A stretch of 64,000 nt of DNA from Alentia gelatinosa (Eukaryota > Annelida > Polychaeta > Phyllodocida > Polynoidae), in assembly GCA_950022655.1 (NCBI GenBank), contig OX465580.1:122495016-122559015 (forward strand), read 5' to 3'. Under the pieces are notes generated by a model. The model did not search any database. It was not told where the DNA came from and saw nothing but the letters and a program-made list of their open reading frames with translations. Position 1 is the stretch's first letter, and each line of letters starts with the position of its first letter. Made by a program: the position numbers and the translations under genes. Below are positions 1 through 13,623 of the stretch, piece after piece.

Positions 1-345
1 CATTTAGAGGTTAGAGGGGTCCATATAGACTTTCAGGATATTGCATGAAAATTATCCCTTCACTATCTGTATGCTATTCACTGTGATATTGAGAACAGAG
101 CAGGGTGCCAGTGTCTGAGGGTCTTAGAGGCATGCCCAGCTGACCATGACCAATTACTCCAAGACCAAAATACCTCATTGACCCAGTGGTGCTTGATATG
201 TTTTGATCCTAGTCTCAGGCAGTTAGAGAAATGGCAAGTTGACTGGGTGCAAGTGGGTTATAGAAAACCTTTTAGTAATCTATTTAAAATTGCACGCTCA
301 TTCATCAATGATGAATATTCTATTTGCTCCTAGTTACTTACTATG
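1..345 (+). repeat. Dispersed repeat R1, copy 1 (cut by window edge)
   Basis: This stretch matches 47440-47840 over nearly its whole length (shared blocks include TTAGAGGGGTCCATATAGAC and TATTTGCTCCTAGTT). It also matches an internally deleted, inverted copy at 16412-16690. It has no coding capacity. It is probably a non-autonomous element; its class is unknown. The left end lies outside the window. Confidence 0.8.
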
Positions 346-3300
346 TTATAAGCACTTATTCAGGGATACAGGTATTCATACAATAGAGTAGGGCTGGAGT
401 GATAAGATATCTCGTTTGGAGTACATGTATTATGCTTGTAAAATATTACAACAGAATTACTTACATATTTCTAGGTTTACATAAATCATGTAGTATTTTC
501 AGTAATTCCTGAATTTTAAATAATTCAGAATCTCATTACTATTAATCGCAAGTAGGTGCATAATTTTAAATGCATTGTATGGTGGATTTCACAGATTAGC
601 GTGGGATCGTAATTCCATAAACAAAAACGGAATAAGATTTCTGTTGTGTTCACTTCTTTACCATTTTCGTTCCAATACCAAACCCCTTATCATTTTAAGA
701 AGGTATTGTCAGGCCATGGATGCTTTCAAATGAGTATTGAGTGATTTATTATTCATGTGCCACGATGAATCAAGTTATATGTTTATTTGTATTAGCCATG
801 GCATTGTCCGAGTAACAATATAATATGGTCTGTTATGGAAGTGAGTAAGCAAAATATATTTTGAAAACAATATTTTTCTTTAGGTAGATGTCCACTGGTA
901 GATTCTTTTAGGGAAAGAAATTATGCATTCAAAGAGTTACGGTTATGGATATTACAGAATAGCTACAAGAGGCTTTTTCTCTATTGGATGAATTAAAAAA
1001 TCGTGTATGACTTGTGGAAGGTCAAGAATTCGTAATGTGCTGAGCAAAGCAGGGAGAAGTCCCATAATTTAGGGAAGCATATCAGGATAATGTTGCCTGG
1101 CACTCAGGGTAGGTCTGACATTATTCTGCATGATACAGAAGGGACACTACTAGAAAATGTTTGTCTCAGGAAGATGTGTGCAATTTTAATCAGAGGCATG
1201 CGCGCGAGTAAGCTTTCTCTCTCACTCTCTCTCTTAATGACTCGTAATTACAGAACGGAATTCAGACCCAAATATAGCAAGTGCTGCTTCACCTTTCAGA
1301 AATCGTATAAGATTCCCTTATGATGTTTCTTAATATACAGTGCACTGTCTCAGGCAGTTGATGGATCCTGCTAAATATAAACCAGTCTCTGTGAATTGAT
1401 GTTCTTCTGTCTGACCTGCTACTAATGCAATAATTTGGCTGTCATTGGAAAGCACAGTAAGTGTGGTGGAAGTATCATCTTGTGGCATCTCGAGAAATTC
1501 TTTTGAAATTCTTTTGACACTCTCAAAACCTGATGATATACGGTATTGGGTGTAGGGAATTTAAGCGTTTCATGAAACCCTTAAGTAATTGAGGGGGAGT
1601 ATCAATTTTTATAAATCGGGTTCTCTATTTCCAAGATGGTGTGTCTTCTGACCTCACATCGGAGGATGTTATCGGTATTACGGACTAGAGACAGAGGGGC
1701 TCGTCTGCTGATCATTTCTACGGCCTCCCATCCACACAAAGACATCAGAGAACATAATCTGGGTGTGTTGACGCAGCTGTCAATAACACTGCACGCCAAA
1801 GTAGAGAGAGAAAACATATAAAGACACCGACACCAGGGCCACAAGTCTCGATTTAGAACTGAAGCCACACCAAAGCAGCTCCCAGCTATTATTGGGAAGA
1901 GGAGAAAGGGTCAATAAATTGAAATTACAATTGAAATATTACGGATACTCTGTTGATTTCTTTATGACAAGTAATCAGTAAAAAAATTATATCAAATCAG
2001 TTTCGATTGAAAACAATAAAACCTGGTTATCTTTGTCGCTTGGATTCAATTTAATCATTCTGATTACAAACTTTTTCCTTTTTGTTCGTTCAAGTGAAAA
2101 AGATTTGTCAAAAACACATCCTTGAGAACAATAATCGATTACAAAAAAATGGACAATGCCTGGGAATATAGCTTGCCAAATAGTTAGCAGTCCCATACGA
2201 ACTGCTAGATACTTTGAAAATAATATCATACGAAATTTAAATGATTCCCATAAAGAAGAGTCTTTCAAGCACTATCGATATTTTGTGGATTATCTTGCAC
2301 CCGAAACGCAGTTCTTGCAATACAAGATGCCGGAACCTCCATTGATTAATGCTTTCTTTCACCTAGGTTTACACCGACTACTACATCCACACTCCGCATT
2401 TGTTTTAAAGTTTGTATTTATCCTGGAGTACGGCTTGAAGTTGGAAACTGAAAAATTGCCCCTTTATTATGAAACCTTCTTCAAAAGTCCTGAGTTTATT
2501 CATTTCCAGATTGGTATACATCGAGATGTCTTTCGTTTTGTGTTACTATGATCATTCCTACGTAATTGTTTATTACATAGTGAGGAAGAAACTCAAGAAA
2601 TTGAGAGATGCTGTCACTAAAAAAGTGAAATTGAAACATCACATATTCTTACTCCTTTCTCTGCCCCCCCTGAATTATACGCAAGGCAAATGGCATGATG
2701 ACAAGATGACAAGACAGTTTTATATCACAGCAAAACACAAGTTGACAAGGACCTATCAGTATAATTTAGATTCTTCCTTTTAACTCATCACTACAAAATG
2801 AAAGTGATTGATAAGTTCGTGACGCTTGGATATTTGAAAGGCCTAACGTTATAAATCTACTCCAGAGCTGCCATCAAGTGAACTACTTAGCAGTTCTTTT
2901 ATGATCAGGACATTAACATCAGTATCGCACTAACATCTTAGCTGTATGTTTCGATCCAAATTTGGATTTCTGAGCCACCAGCTCCAATCAGATACGCAAG
3001 ACCCTCTATTATAGATTTCTTATAAATAGTAATATAACTTCCTATATGTTACATACCTCATTGTTATTCTGAATACCGAATCTCAATTGCATACTAGGTT
3101 CACAGAGCAAATGACTCTGTATGTGTCGTTTTATTCCAGAGCATATTCGAAATTCTGTGTAATATGTTCCATATCTGTCAATGGATGCATAAATTGCATC
3201 GGAAAGGGTAAGTATTTCTTTTCAAATATTGATAAGACTTTGAGAACGAAACAGGGCACACCAAAAATATTGTAGGCACATCATTGCATCCCAAGTTTCT

Positions 3301-4139
3301 TTCATTGAAAATAGTTATTGGGGGAATTAAGGAGCTCTCAGTAAGTTAAATAAGTTTTACGATAATTCTTTTACCCTGAAAGATCTTAATCATAGCGCCC
3401 TGTTCCTGCTCATGTATAACAAGTGCTTTCTGATACTACTAGATAAAATAATGTCGATTGTTCTTTTTTTTTTATACAGTTTAAATAGAATTTGGTACAA
3501 TCATCACCAGTAGACGATAAAAAAACAAACAAAAACGTAATAGGTGCAGATAGGGTCATAGTTAACGTTGTGTATTATAACATTAAAACTTTAAGAATTG
3601 TTTTACTTGCGCACCATGACTAAAGACTACTCTCTTCATTATAGGCCTTGTCCAGAATGTCAGTTTGGATTCTGCATCCCACGCAGAGAGAATTCATTAT
3701 CACATGTGATTCCGAGTGGGGGAAAAAACAACTGAAGGCTGATAAGATTTAAACACTTCTTCCCAGTCAAGTCCATGATCATACCTTTCCAAATTTCATT
3801 CACTTATTTGAACCTCTTTTTTGTTCAAGAAACAATTTGACATTCTAGTGGAATTGCATCGCATATGAACCTGGGAGGGAACCTTTCGGGAAATCTAGCG
3901 TTCGTCTAACAAGATTACTTGTACTTCTATCGTCTTGTTCCAATAGGATTGACAGCGACGCGTCAAACTGCTGCCGATCGCAGGCGGACAAAGTAGATTG
4001 AGTCCACAGTGGGATGTAATCTTGTGAGATCCTCTTCAAGATTTAAGTGTGTTGAATTGATGATGTGTGAAGCCGAATCGTGTGCGGAATTACCCAATAT
4101 TGTTTGAGGAGATGATCGAAAACACAAAATAATAAAAGG

Positions 4140-4141
<2 letters not shown>
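346..4141. other. Unassigned AT-rich DNA
   Basis: I recognise no gene or repeat here. The longest open frame is 2156-2551 on the plus strand (131 codons). Its product resembles no family I know, and there is no upstream open frame or convincing splice context, so I treat it as chance or as an unknown fragment. Confidence 0.5.

Positions 4142-4211
<70 letters not shown>
4142..4211. repeat. (TA)n microsatellite
   Basis: An uninterrupted run of about 35 TA units. A second short AT tract follows at 4251-4280. Confidence 0.97.
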
Positions 4212-4214
<3 letters not shown>

Positions 4215-4676
4215 GGGTGCAGTGTGGTTTACTCTCTTTTCAGGTTAGACATTTTTTTTTTATATAATATATATATATATGAAATCTCACTTTAAAAAGG
4301 CTACATTCCCCGAGAATTTGGACACACACCTACATACATAGGAATTTGCTCTGACACTACTAACGGTTGGACAACTTTCGGATTGTACTCCGCCAGTGTT
4401 GACAATGAAAAGAAAAGCCAACGAGGTTGGCCCATTCGCCACGTTTTATTCCATGCCTCTACATTCCATTAGGAAATTCAACGGTTTTTAACTTCAAGAC
4501 CGAAAGACATCTGCTCCAGGCGCCATCATGGAACTGTTGTCATTCGGTAGTCTTCATTGTTTTTAGGCTACTTTGACAAAATACACAAATTCTTTAGCAG
4601 ACATGCATTGCAATATCATTCAAAAAAGGGAATAAGATACATTTATAGATTTGCCATGAACAAATGAATTTTGGTC
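4212..4676. other. Unassigned DNA
   Basis: Apart from the poly-T and TA tract at 4251-4280 I see nothing assignable. Confidence 0.5.
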
Positions 4677-4963
4677 TTTATCTCACCCCGGTATTTTTCT
4701 CCATAGGCTTAACATTAGGAACTCGTACTCCACGGCCGTGAGGTTCGTGTACCCAATACTTAATGGCTAATTTGGTGGTTCATTTCATCAATAAACAGTG
4801 TTATACGGGGTGAGATAAAATCAGAAAACCACTCGATGAGAATAACTTGGTCTGCACTCCACCTCATTTGACCGCTACATAATTCACTCAGCTTCGCTTC
4901 GTGAATTACTCCGCAGTCAAACTCGGTGGAGTACGGACCAAGTTATTCTCATCTCGTGGGTTT
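4677..4963 (-). mobile_element. Hairpin-plus-TIR element, family A, copy A1
   Basis: The body (4677-4819) has inverted ends TTTATCTCACCCCG / CGGGGTGAGATAAA. A long imperfect hairpin (4826-4963) abuts it; its arms carry GATGAGAATAACTTGGTC and the complement. The apex (4891-4897, minus strand) reads GCGAAGC between CAC and GTG. CATAGGCTTAACATT lies near the body end away from the hairpin. The body and the first half of the hairpin recur almost identically at 36624-36857. It is non-coding. Minus here means the hairpin lies to the right of the body. Confidence 0.85.
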
Positions 4964-5855
4964 CCTTCTAAGTACCCATATTGTGGTAAACTTTATTTTA
5001 GATTCTATAGGCAAATGAAAACAATACAGGTTACCCAATGTTTTATTAGTTATGAAGTGAAAAGATCGACTGAATTACTATATAAGATTCCAAAAAGAAT
5101 AGCATACACAAAACAAAGCGTTTGTCCCTTACCCTGTACAAAATCAATATCTGAATGGTTCGCAGTTTAAGCTAAGGCTTGTGGTATATGCCATCTCCTA
5201 TATCGTGGATCTTTCTTTGTCGACCTGCTGTGATTATTGATCACATGAACAAATCCGCTGAGCCTTCTGCGGACAGCGACGACAGACACTCCATTGATTT
5301 GAGGTATTTAAGCTTATCAATTACATGGAAGGTCGATTGGTACTCAAATCGGATTTGACGTAATCGTATCTGTGGTATGCTAGATACATACAAAGAGATA
5401 TTTTCCCTGTTTGCCCATTTTAATCATTCCACTTCTCAAAGAACATATTTCTAATATTCAAAACCAACTAGGCATATTCCTGAAATGGTTTGATATCCTT
5501 CAATGTATATCGTAGAAAAGGGTTATATTTTTACATACATTTTCTTTAATTGCTTGTTGTAGGTTATGTACATTGATTCGTTTACTTATGTTTCCTCGTG
5601 TGAACAATAAAGTGGAGGCTTCGTCAGCGAACCATTTCCCTGGATCCAATCGAATCTTCATTTGACTGAAAATAAGAATACATGAATCTCAGGTACTGAG
5701 ATTTATGAAATTCATAGCAGATGGGTTGTCTCTCTTTATTCATCTTCAATGGTAAGTTTCATACATTACAAATTAACCCTTATGCAATGCGTACACTTAA
5801 ATACCCAATCTCACACACAGTAGGTCACGTTCTGATTGGAACGGGTAATTAGAAG
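4964..5855. other. Unassigned DNA
   Basis: I see no gene, repeat copy or RNA gene in this interval. Confidence 0.5.
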
Positions 5856-6093
5856 AAAACCCACGAGATGAAAATAGCTTGGTCAGTACACCACCGAGTT
5901 TGACGTGGTGGAGAGTGCGGACCAAGTTATTTTCATCGAGTAGCTTTCTCATTTTATCTCAACCCGTAAAACATTATTTATTGATAAAATGAATCACCCA
6001 TTTAGCCATTGAGTATTTGGTACAAGAGCTTCACGGCCGTGGAGTATGAGTTCCTAGTGCTAAGCCTACGGAGAAAAATACCAGGGTGGAATA
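5856..6093 (+). mobile_element. Hairpin-plus-TIR element, family A, copy A3
   Basis: The hairpin (5856-5950) has arms matching A1 but has lost the apex. The body follows (5953-6093), starting TTTATCTCAACCC and ending near CCAGGGTGGAATAA, with AAGCCTACGGAG close to the distal end. It is the reverse orientation of A1 and about 0.9 kb from it. Confidence 0.82.
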
Positions 6094-6896
6094 ATCCATC
6101 TCAGTACACCTACAATTAGTGTAGTTAGTAGGGCACATATATGCATGTTCAGGGGCAGCTGGGACTACATAAAATGGAGAGAACGTAATTATCGCGAATT
6201 TAATAATTCGACGAAGGGCTGCAATATCACTTATGGAACTGTGTTGCCGTGAGAAAGACCACAGAAGAGCACCACCAGCACCATGCCTGACGAGACTGGA
6301 TAGCAGTTGAAACCATGAGAGTACATCGAGGGTAATACCCCTCCCTACACACACTTTGACGCTGGTCGATCAAGGTGTCATCCGGTGTAAACATGGTTTT
6401 ACATGGGAACACACATCTATTGGCTCAGGGCATTCCTACCAGTCAATGCTGCAAGACTGGCAATGGGGAACTTGGCTTCACCCAACAGTGGTACACGGCT
6501 AGATTCCCATAGGATTCCCCAAAACAACACATTAATCGACATCGATCGACAAGCAAACCAGATCAAGGGCAGCAAGATGCTCTACCAATGAAAATGCCCG
6601 TTGAGGGTCACGTGCACGCCTCAGCCAATCACGCACGATGTAAACATGGGTATGCAGACCGGACGTGGGAAATGTAACTGCTCCGACACCCAGTTCTCTC
6701 TCTTACATGGTTGCATTAGTGGTGGGAAGAGGTTTTAGCAGCAGCAAAGCCTCGTGAACTTATACATATATGCATGTTCCTGTCTCGGAAACGACCTTCT
6801 CGAGGTTTTACAACAAAAATAGAGAAGTTATAGAAATTTTTCATAAGGAGGTAAGCAAGGGTGTTTTGTATGGGAGGATAAAAACCTAACTTGTAT
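6094..6896. other. Unassigned DNA
   Basis: Only short open frames on both strands, overlapping one another in the same stretch; none resembles a protein family. Confidence 0.5.
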
Positions 6897-8619
6897 CACA
6901 GTGCAAAAACCCCTAATTTACATATATATACGTCCAGTGTATATAGCTAGGATTTTGCATATATAAGTTGGTCCTATTTTCCATCATGTATACGCCTCAT
7001 CTATAGACATATATAAGTGTACATATTGCAGTCATATTGTGATGTATGTAATAGGAATATCACAGGGTGCCTCCTAACAGGTCCTCGCTCCAGATAGAGG
7101 TTAAGGCCACCCCCTGCGTTTGAACCATCCCCTCTCTTCGTTTGGACTGACCCCCTGATAGGGTATATTAGGAAGCAGATTTGCACTCACAGCTCACTTG
7201 GAACCCAGACACCATGGCGTCAACATCTCCATGCTGCTCAGCATTACCACCACTACAGTTTCAGGCTTGAGACACCATAGGACTCTATGCTACAGAGGCC
7301 TTTACTGAGGATTGGGCTTTTCTCCATGATCTTCTACCACCCCAGCACTGGAGGAATAGAGACTGATGACTGCTACCACTACTTTGGATCATCTATATCC
7401 ACAAGTCAAGGAGACATTGAATAATAACTGAAAGTGATAGACTGTGAGTACTGCTTTGACCAAGAGAACTTATATTATATGAACACTACAGAAGTGAACG
7501 TGATTTTGTATGTTGATGTGAATTGTTATGTAACCGTATACTTTGTTATAATATATGTTATGAATACATATCTGTGTATGGTTATCTGTCTTCTTAAAAT
7601 AGAAGATATCTGAATTCTCTTTTCTTTTCACCAGGATAGCTAGTCTGTAAGATTAGGCCATAGCTACTGTACGTGACAATATATATGCCATATATATGCC
7701 TGATTCTGTTACATTTACACCACTGTTCAAAAATTACAATCTCTGCATCTAGGGGACACCACTGTTGTTTTTTATTTCATTTGCCATTAACCATCCAAGT
7801 CTGTGTTATATGAAAAATGCAATCTTATATTACCAATCTATTTTATAAACCCTGATTAGGTATTAACTGATAAAATACAAATAACAAAACCAGAATTATT
7901 TTTTTTGCCGTTTTTTTTGGTAGATTTTACTTTGAAAACACCTTTCTTCTGTCATTATAATTCTGGTATAATATATATACACACAAGGTGTCATCAGATA
8001 TAACCTCCTCACTGCAACTGCTGCTACTTAGCCATCATCATAGACACCCCCACCAACACCTCAACTGCCAATGCTGCTTTCCCACCCGCCGCTTTCACAC
8101 CCATCTGCACACAGCCATGTGCCAGCCCACCCACAAACAATACTCTGAATATGTGTGAAGGCAGAGGATGATCTGTCCACACACACCAGGGAAAGCTGTG
8201 GGGAGCCTGGTGGGGGAAGGGACAGGGGGGGGGGGGGGTAGTTTAGGGGGGTTCTCTACTAAGTGGTCAGGGTCAGAAATTGAACGGGGGTAGACTGGGT
8301 GGCAGGGGCAGGGAAGTCGGGTGGCGCACCTTTTTTCTTATTCTTTTATCAGAATACATACATATATATGTATGCGAAACATACATGGTTTATATATTAC
8401 AAGCATATACCTGTTGCGTACATGATATTCCTTCTCATATACGCTTGGCGGCAATAACAGTCATTACGCTTCCTTATACATGAAAAAACAGTATTGTATA
8501 CACCACATACACTGGCGCGCAATATGGACGTATATATATGAAAACATGTCAATATACATCGGATACATGCATTTATACAGTGGCGTATATATGAAATAAG
8601 TCAGGGTTTTCGCACAGTG
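6897..8619. mobile_element. CACTA-like non-autonomous element, copy M1
   Basis: The ends are inverted: CACAGTGCAAAAACCCC on the left, and on the right, read from the other strand, CACTGTGCGAAAACCCTG. Both are followed by TATATACG-type subterminal repeats. The same layout with better-matched ends occurs at 27320-28405 and 47413-49131. The 1.7 kb interior includes a G14 tract at about 8226-8239 and CCACC-rich stretches but no recognisable transposase. No clear 3-bp target duplication is visible (TAT/TCT). The CACTA assignment rests on the CACTG-like terminus and subterminal repeats. Confidence 0.6.
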
Positions 8620-10216
8620 TCTGTAAAATTGTGTGTCCTGTGATTTCTACATGAAAATAGCTTCATTTATAACAAAGTATAATTCTTTACTGTGTGACAG
8701 TATTAAAGGTTGGTTATTATAATGATGCTGTATGCCAAAACCCATAATAGAATTTTCAAGCTTCGCGAAGGAATGAGCTTTGTTAAAACCGATTTTAGTA
8801 TGACTATTTCCTCTATTTCTCTATATATTTTATTCAGCATAGTACAAGACCACCTTGCAGTAGAAGCAAGATACAATGGTCAAGGCAAGACAGCTTTTCT
8901 CGACGAGGAAGTGTGCCTATGCTCATCTCCTATACAAACAAAGTGGATATTTGGATATTTGAATATGCAGACATGGTGACAGTTGAATAAAACGAATTAT
9001 CCCATCATCCGGAGGAATCTCATGAATCATATCTGTAAGGACTGAAAAGCACATACAAAGGGCATCATCGTCCCAAGAGGTTTTTCAAAATAGAAAGACC
9101 AATGATTAAACATTGCTCAACTTATTTTTATGAAAATATCTGATTGATGCATCTTTCGCCATCCAAAATGTTTATGAATTATTGCAAGAGGTTAAAGTCA
9201 ATCCACGCGACTAATTCATATACGTGATATCATTTGCTTAATCCGTTGTTTTGATTGGTGCTCTGTTCTCGCAAAAGTGCCTGAACCTCCGTTCATAGTC
9301 TCCATTTAATATAATTATGGAGTACCGCTCCTTTACATGCTCCTAGGAAGGCCATGATGTTGTGCTGTAGAGAAATATTTTTTTCCATTTTTGTTTCTGT
9401 CTGTTTTTTATTCCATGTTGAGTGTATTCATCTCATCACATTTATCATTGTACAAAAAAGTGCGTCAAATTCAACAACTTTTGGCATACTCTACATTAAG
9501 CAATGTATCGCCTTATTTATATGTAAATTTTATTACCCAATTCAACTCTCATCCCTTTATTTCACAGGTGTATGTAGTAATGACTGTATATCGCATCTCA
9601 GACCACACCTGCTGAAAGATTAATTTCGTCATCTCACGAGTATCTTATAATCCAATCCTCAATGGAGCAATCTGAATGACGGTTATAGAATCATGATTAC
9701 GTCTTTTTCCATAGAAGTGTTTTAACCAATACGTCACTGCATATAATCCCAAATGGCTACTGCTTCACAGCCTTTCTCTCAAATCTGATTAAATTAGCTC
9801 TTGAATCTTAGCTGACATAACTCAATAACGGGCTCTTCTATCTCGACGACGATCCCAATATGTCATCGAGAGAAGTTGGAATATTATACAAACGGAGGCC
9901 CCGTCATCTGTAATCTAATACTGCGTGCAGCGTATGTGCTCGATTCTTATTAACGAGAAACTCCATAGTTTATACTGTCTATATTTCCATGCCACCGGTA
10001 TCTAATTGGGGTTGTGTGGTAAGAAAGAGATTGTTATATAGATCTACTGATAATGCCATAATAATGGAAAAGTGTTAGGTACATGTGGCTGGTACATTGT
10101 GCAGTAGAAAAGTGCAACTTAGTAAAAACACCAAACTCCCTAATTTAATCAGTTGATGTGTATGGTATATTATAGAGGAAACCAGTGAACGTTTAGGGTC
10201 AAAGCTCGTATCCCAT
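8620..10216. other. Unassigned DNA
   Basis: Short open frames at 8710-8979 and 9354-9623 show no family resemblance. No repeat copy was recognised. Confidence 0.5.
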
Positions 10217-10485
10217 CAAGTTTGAATCATGTAGTAATTCACACGGCGAAGCCGCGTGAATTATGTAGCGATTCAAACGACTTCAAACGACGAAGTGATT
10301 TCAACTCGCTAAGCCTCGTCTACCTACTAGACTTCAAACGGCGAGCTCTATCCCTATATCACCCTTCACATTGGCGAATGGACTAACTTTTGTGACATGA
10401 TCCCCCATGGGATATTTTTTTCTAAATATATCATGGGCATTAGAAACGAGTTAAGTCTATGGAGAAAATATGCCAGGGTGAGGTA
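10217..10485 (+). mobile_element. Hairpin-plus-TIR element, diverged family A copy A5
   Basis: The hairpin (about 10217-10282) has arms AGTTTGAATCATGTAG and CTATGTAGCGATTCAAAC-like. Its apex GGCGAAGCC is at 10245-10253. A diverged body (10356-10485) ends GCCAGGGTGAGGTAA and carries GTTAAGTCTATGGAG near that end, as in the other copies. Between hairpin and body the GACTTCAAACGGCGA-type sequence repeats. Confidence 0.65.
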
Positions 10486-11175
10486 AGAGTCTATTCGCAT
10501 ACCGAATACAACTAAGATATACGATACCAATTGTTCTAATCGTCACTGTTTTTTCACTCATTATTTAAGACATTTTGCAAAGGACAAATCAGAGGATATT
10601 TCTAAGAATACAAATTAGATTGTTATGGCAATACAAAACGTCTTCCTTTCAAAATGAGTTTGGGAACGTTTACCCTGACGTTTTATATATTCATTGCTGC
10701 TTTCCCGGGAACACAATCCGGAGCCAAGTTCTGGGATCGCATATAAAACTGCATCAATGACATTTTCTTTGTACCTGGCACGGAGCTTCAGTAGATCGTA
10801 TAATATGTCGGGGCTCACGATACCGGGTTTGCTCTGTGTGCTACCAATGTCCTTTATCTCACTGAGGCAGCACCATCAAGGCTTCCTCTGATTGAGGAGA
10901 GAGCAGCAAGAGAAGAGGGACACCATGATATCCCTAAACACTGATGCATCAGGTTCCTCCCTTTCCCGCTCATGGCATGCTAAATACATGAAGGTTTGTG
11001 CGCTGGTCCTATGTATCATGTTCCTCCTGTGGGACCGCTAGGGCTAAAGGATGGTTGTTACACTCTCGGGCCCGCCATCTCCCACTACACCATACGTCAG
11101 CGAACAATGGGTCCATAGTGATGTCACACGAACGTCACGACGGAGAAGCAATAGCACGGACGCAAGGCATCGAAT
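10486..11175. other. Unassigned DNA
   Basis: No gene recognised. Overlapping short frames at 10575-10891 look like chance. Confidence 0.45.
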
Positions 11176-12389
11176 AAGGCCTGATTAAAACCAATCGTAC
11201 AAACAGCGGCTGATGTCCAAGGCCCCTTTATTGGCAAATGAGTAGATTGAAACCACCAAACTGAGCAAGAATGAATGTAAGTTGAAAGTCAATAAAGAAA
11301 TGATGAAAAAAGAATCTTGAATAGCGCCCATATTCATACCAATAGTCCGCTGACTAATAAAACGTGATATCCGACCGAGTCACACCTAAAGGCCCGTTTC
11401 CATTGGCCGACAGACACTGTGTAGATTTTCTCACTCTCCTCCCAGATCTTTCGCGGCACTAGTGCTTGATAATTTCTGCCTCAACCCAACGCTGGTTCCC
11501 TGGTATCTGAATAAGGACAGGGGAACCAGCTAAAATTTCAGATTCAAAACAAGGCAACTGTCAAAAGTGTTGAAACTCAAAGAGGTCATATATTATGAGT
11601 TGTAAAATATGGGAATTGTTAAATGAGCCTAATAGACAATCCTGCTGTTTTGTTTTTAGTTCTAAACCACTTTATTATATGAATCCACAGTTGATTAGAC
11701 TGCCCCTTCAAGTGAGCACAAAACAAAACAAAACCCAATAACACATAAGGTGCTATCCACTGTAGAAAGTAATTTCAGAGATTCTATCTGGCTTTATATA
11801 AATAGTAACAGAAATTAGTGTATATTATTTACCAAATAAATATGTTCATCTCTATTTACAAGAAGAACACAAAATAAACCTCAAATCCCTGAGAATTTAG
11901 GATATTTGAAAAAACTGGCGGATGGGACAGATTCTGTCCCAAATAGGCAGGTCAGTGCAGAGATACAAGCGGCTGCAGGAAGTAGAGCGTAGGATATCTG
12001 CTAGGAGAGTGAGATTTTCTGTGTTCTCCTAATAGCCTATTTCCATTTGGCGTCAGCAGTGCTACGGTCCGTCGGTGGTTCCTGACTGTATATCGGTGAT
12101 GGCCAATGGAAATAGGCTATAGGAGAACACACAAAATCTACACAATGTTTGTCGGCCAATGGAAACGGGCCTTTAGGTGTGACTCGGTCGGATATCACGT
12201 TTTATTAGTCAGAGGACCATGGGTATGAATATGGGCGCTATTGAAGGTTCTTTTTTCATCATTTCGTTATTGACTTTCAACTTACATTCATTCTTGCTCA
12301 GTTTGGTGGTTTCAATGTACTCATTTGCCAATAAAGGGGCCTTGGACATCAGCCGCTGTTTGTACGATTGGTTTTAATCATCCGGCCTA
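11176..12389. mobile_element. Long-armed inverted-repeat (foldback) element N
   Basis: Two inverted arms of about 255 bp (11176-11430 and 12131-12389) share long identical blocks, such as AACAGCGGCTGATGTCCAAG and its complement, with a few mismatches. The ends are AGGCCTGATTAAAACC / GGTTTTAATCATCCGGCCT. The centre is non-coding and includes a nested small TIR element (12028-12121). The arms contain GGCCCGTTTCCATTGGCCGA, the end sequence of family O at 16716-17036. Confidence 0.88.
12028..12121. mobile_element. Small TIR element O2, nested in foldback N
   Basis: Inverted ends CTCCTAATAGCCTATTTCCA / TGGAAATAGGCTATAGGAG surround about 50 bp that include CGTCAGCAGTG and GTCCGTCGGTGG, close to the interior of O1 at 16716-17036. 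This element was probably inserted into, or is a remnant within, the larger foldback. Confidence 0.7.
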
Positions 12390-13418
12390 CATTTCCATAG
12401 TATCGTAAGTTTATAATTTTTGTTTAGGAACGTGTTGACATATATTATAATTTGTTTGCATCATAGTATCATTGATTCAAAATAGTAAGCACCCAATGAT
12501 TTTGTGTATAGAATATTTGAATCACCAGCACCTTTTTTGTTTATTCAGATTTTGTTTTTAAAGAGGTAGAGGAGAGGGAATCCTTAGGTTGAGTGTGAGG
12601 ACGTTGGGCTTTCTTCCTGTATCCTGTCCCTTTTTCTTATCCGCTGCCGGCCACTTTGGCCTGTCTTTTTATGTCCTTCCTTTAGGGTAAACATGTACGT
12701 TTGTGAATTAAAATGTTTTAACACCGCGAGGGACGACGGATGATGTACGCCCACAACGCAATTCAGTGATTACTGAAACAAATAAAGGACAATAGTGGAA
12801 CTGTATCGCAAAAAACAACAATCTGATTCGCGAAACAGAGAACTGAAAATCACGCCAGTTCAGTGCCCTTATTCTCACACAACATAATGCATGAGCGACC
12901 GCTGCATCACTGTTAACTTCCTGACAGAAGGCAGGCCGTGGTTTAATCAGTTTGAGAAACCCTTTGATTCATTTTAAGAGCCGAGGGCAGGGAATCTTGA
13001 AAAAAAACCCGTTTCTATCTTTTTATTTGATCTAGTTTTATTGCATCATCTCAAAGTATAATTGACGCTTTTAGATACAATATGTGTGGATGAGTTGCTG
13101 AATTTATTTTGTGCGGGTTATTCAGCAAGAAAGGGGTTATTTCAGCCAAGGCGTATACCTTGGTTTGCATTGATGTGAAACATGGTTTTCAATCGGACAA
13201 TAGGGTGTGAAAGAATCCAGTGTTTTGGGGATGTGTCTGTGTGTTTCTCTGTGTAAATACCTACAATATTGATAAAATAGTAACCACGCAACGACCCACC
13301 CAGACTCACCGTCGAAGACACCAAACCCCACAAACCCAACTTCTATATCATGACAGTGATTTTGAAAAGTACTTTTATAGAACGTCCTGACCATGCTGTG
13401 CAAGTCACAGAACGAGAT
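12390..13418. other. Unassigned DNA
   Basis: No gene recognised. The 13137-13403 minus-strand frames overlap each other and resemble nothing known to me. Confidence 0.45.
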
Positions 13419-13623
13419 GGTAATTTACGGTTTGTACGGACCGAGGCATTTATGCATGGTGATTTGTACAAGCATGGTTGGACGTTATATATTTACTATA
13501 TACCCAAAATTTAAACAGAAATCATTAATTTAATTCTTAACAACCGATATGTTAATAAACGTGTATGGCAAGGTGGTCCGTATTTTAGTGTACGGACCAG
13601 CGGTCCGTACAGTAATTTTACGT
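13419..13623. repeat. Imperfect inverted-repeat unit S
   Basis: The outer ends GTAATTTACGGTTTGTACGG and GTCCGTACAGTAATTTTAC are inverted. An inner palindrome GGTCCGTATTTTAGTGTACG at 13576 also pairs with its continuation GGACC. It looks like a small TIR element, but no second copy was found in the window. Confidence 0.5.

Noticed and set aside
2156..2551. 131-codon open frame as a gene
   Set aside because: No family resemblance, no splice context, and overlap with an opposite-strand frame; such lengths occur by chance in a 64 kb AT-rich window.
8223..8239. Long G tracts here and near 46640 as G-quadruplex or regulatory sites
   Set aside because: Homopolymer runs within repeats; nothing links them to a gene.
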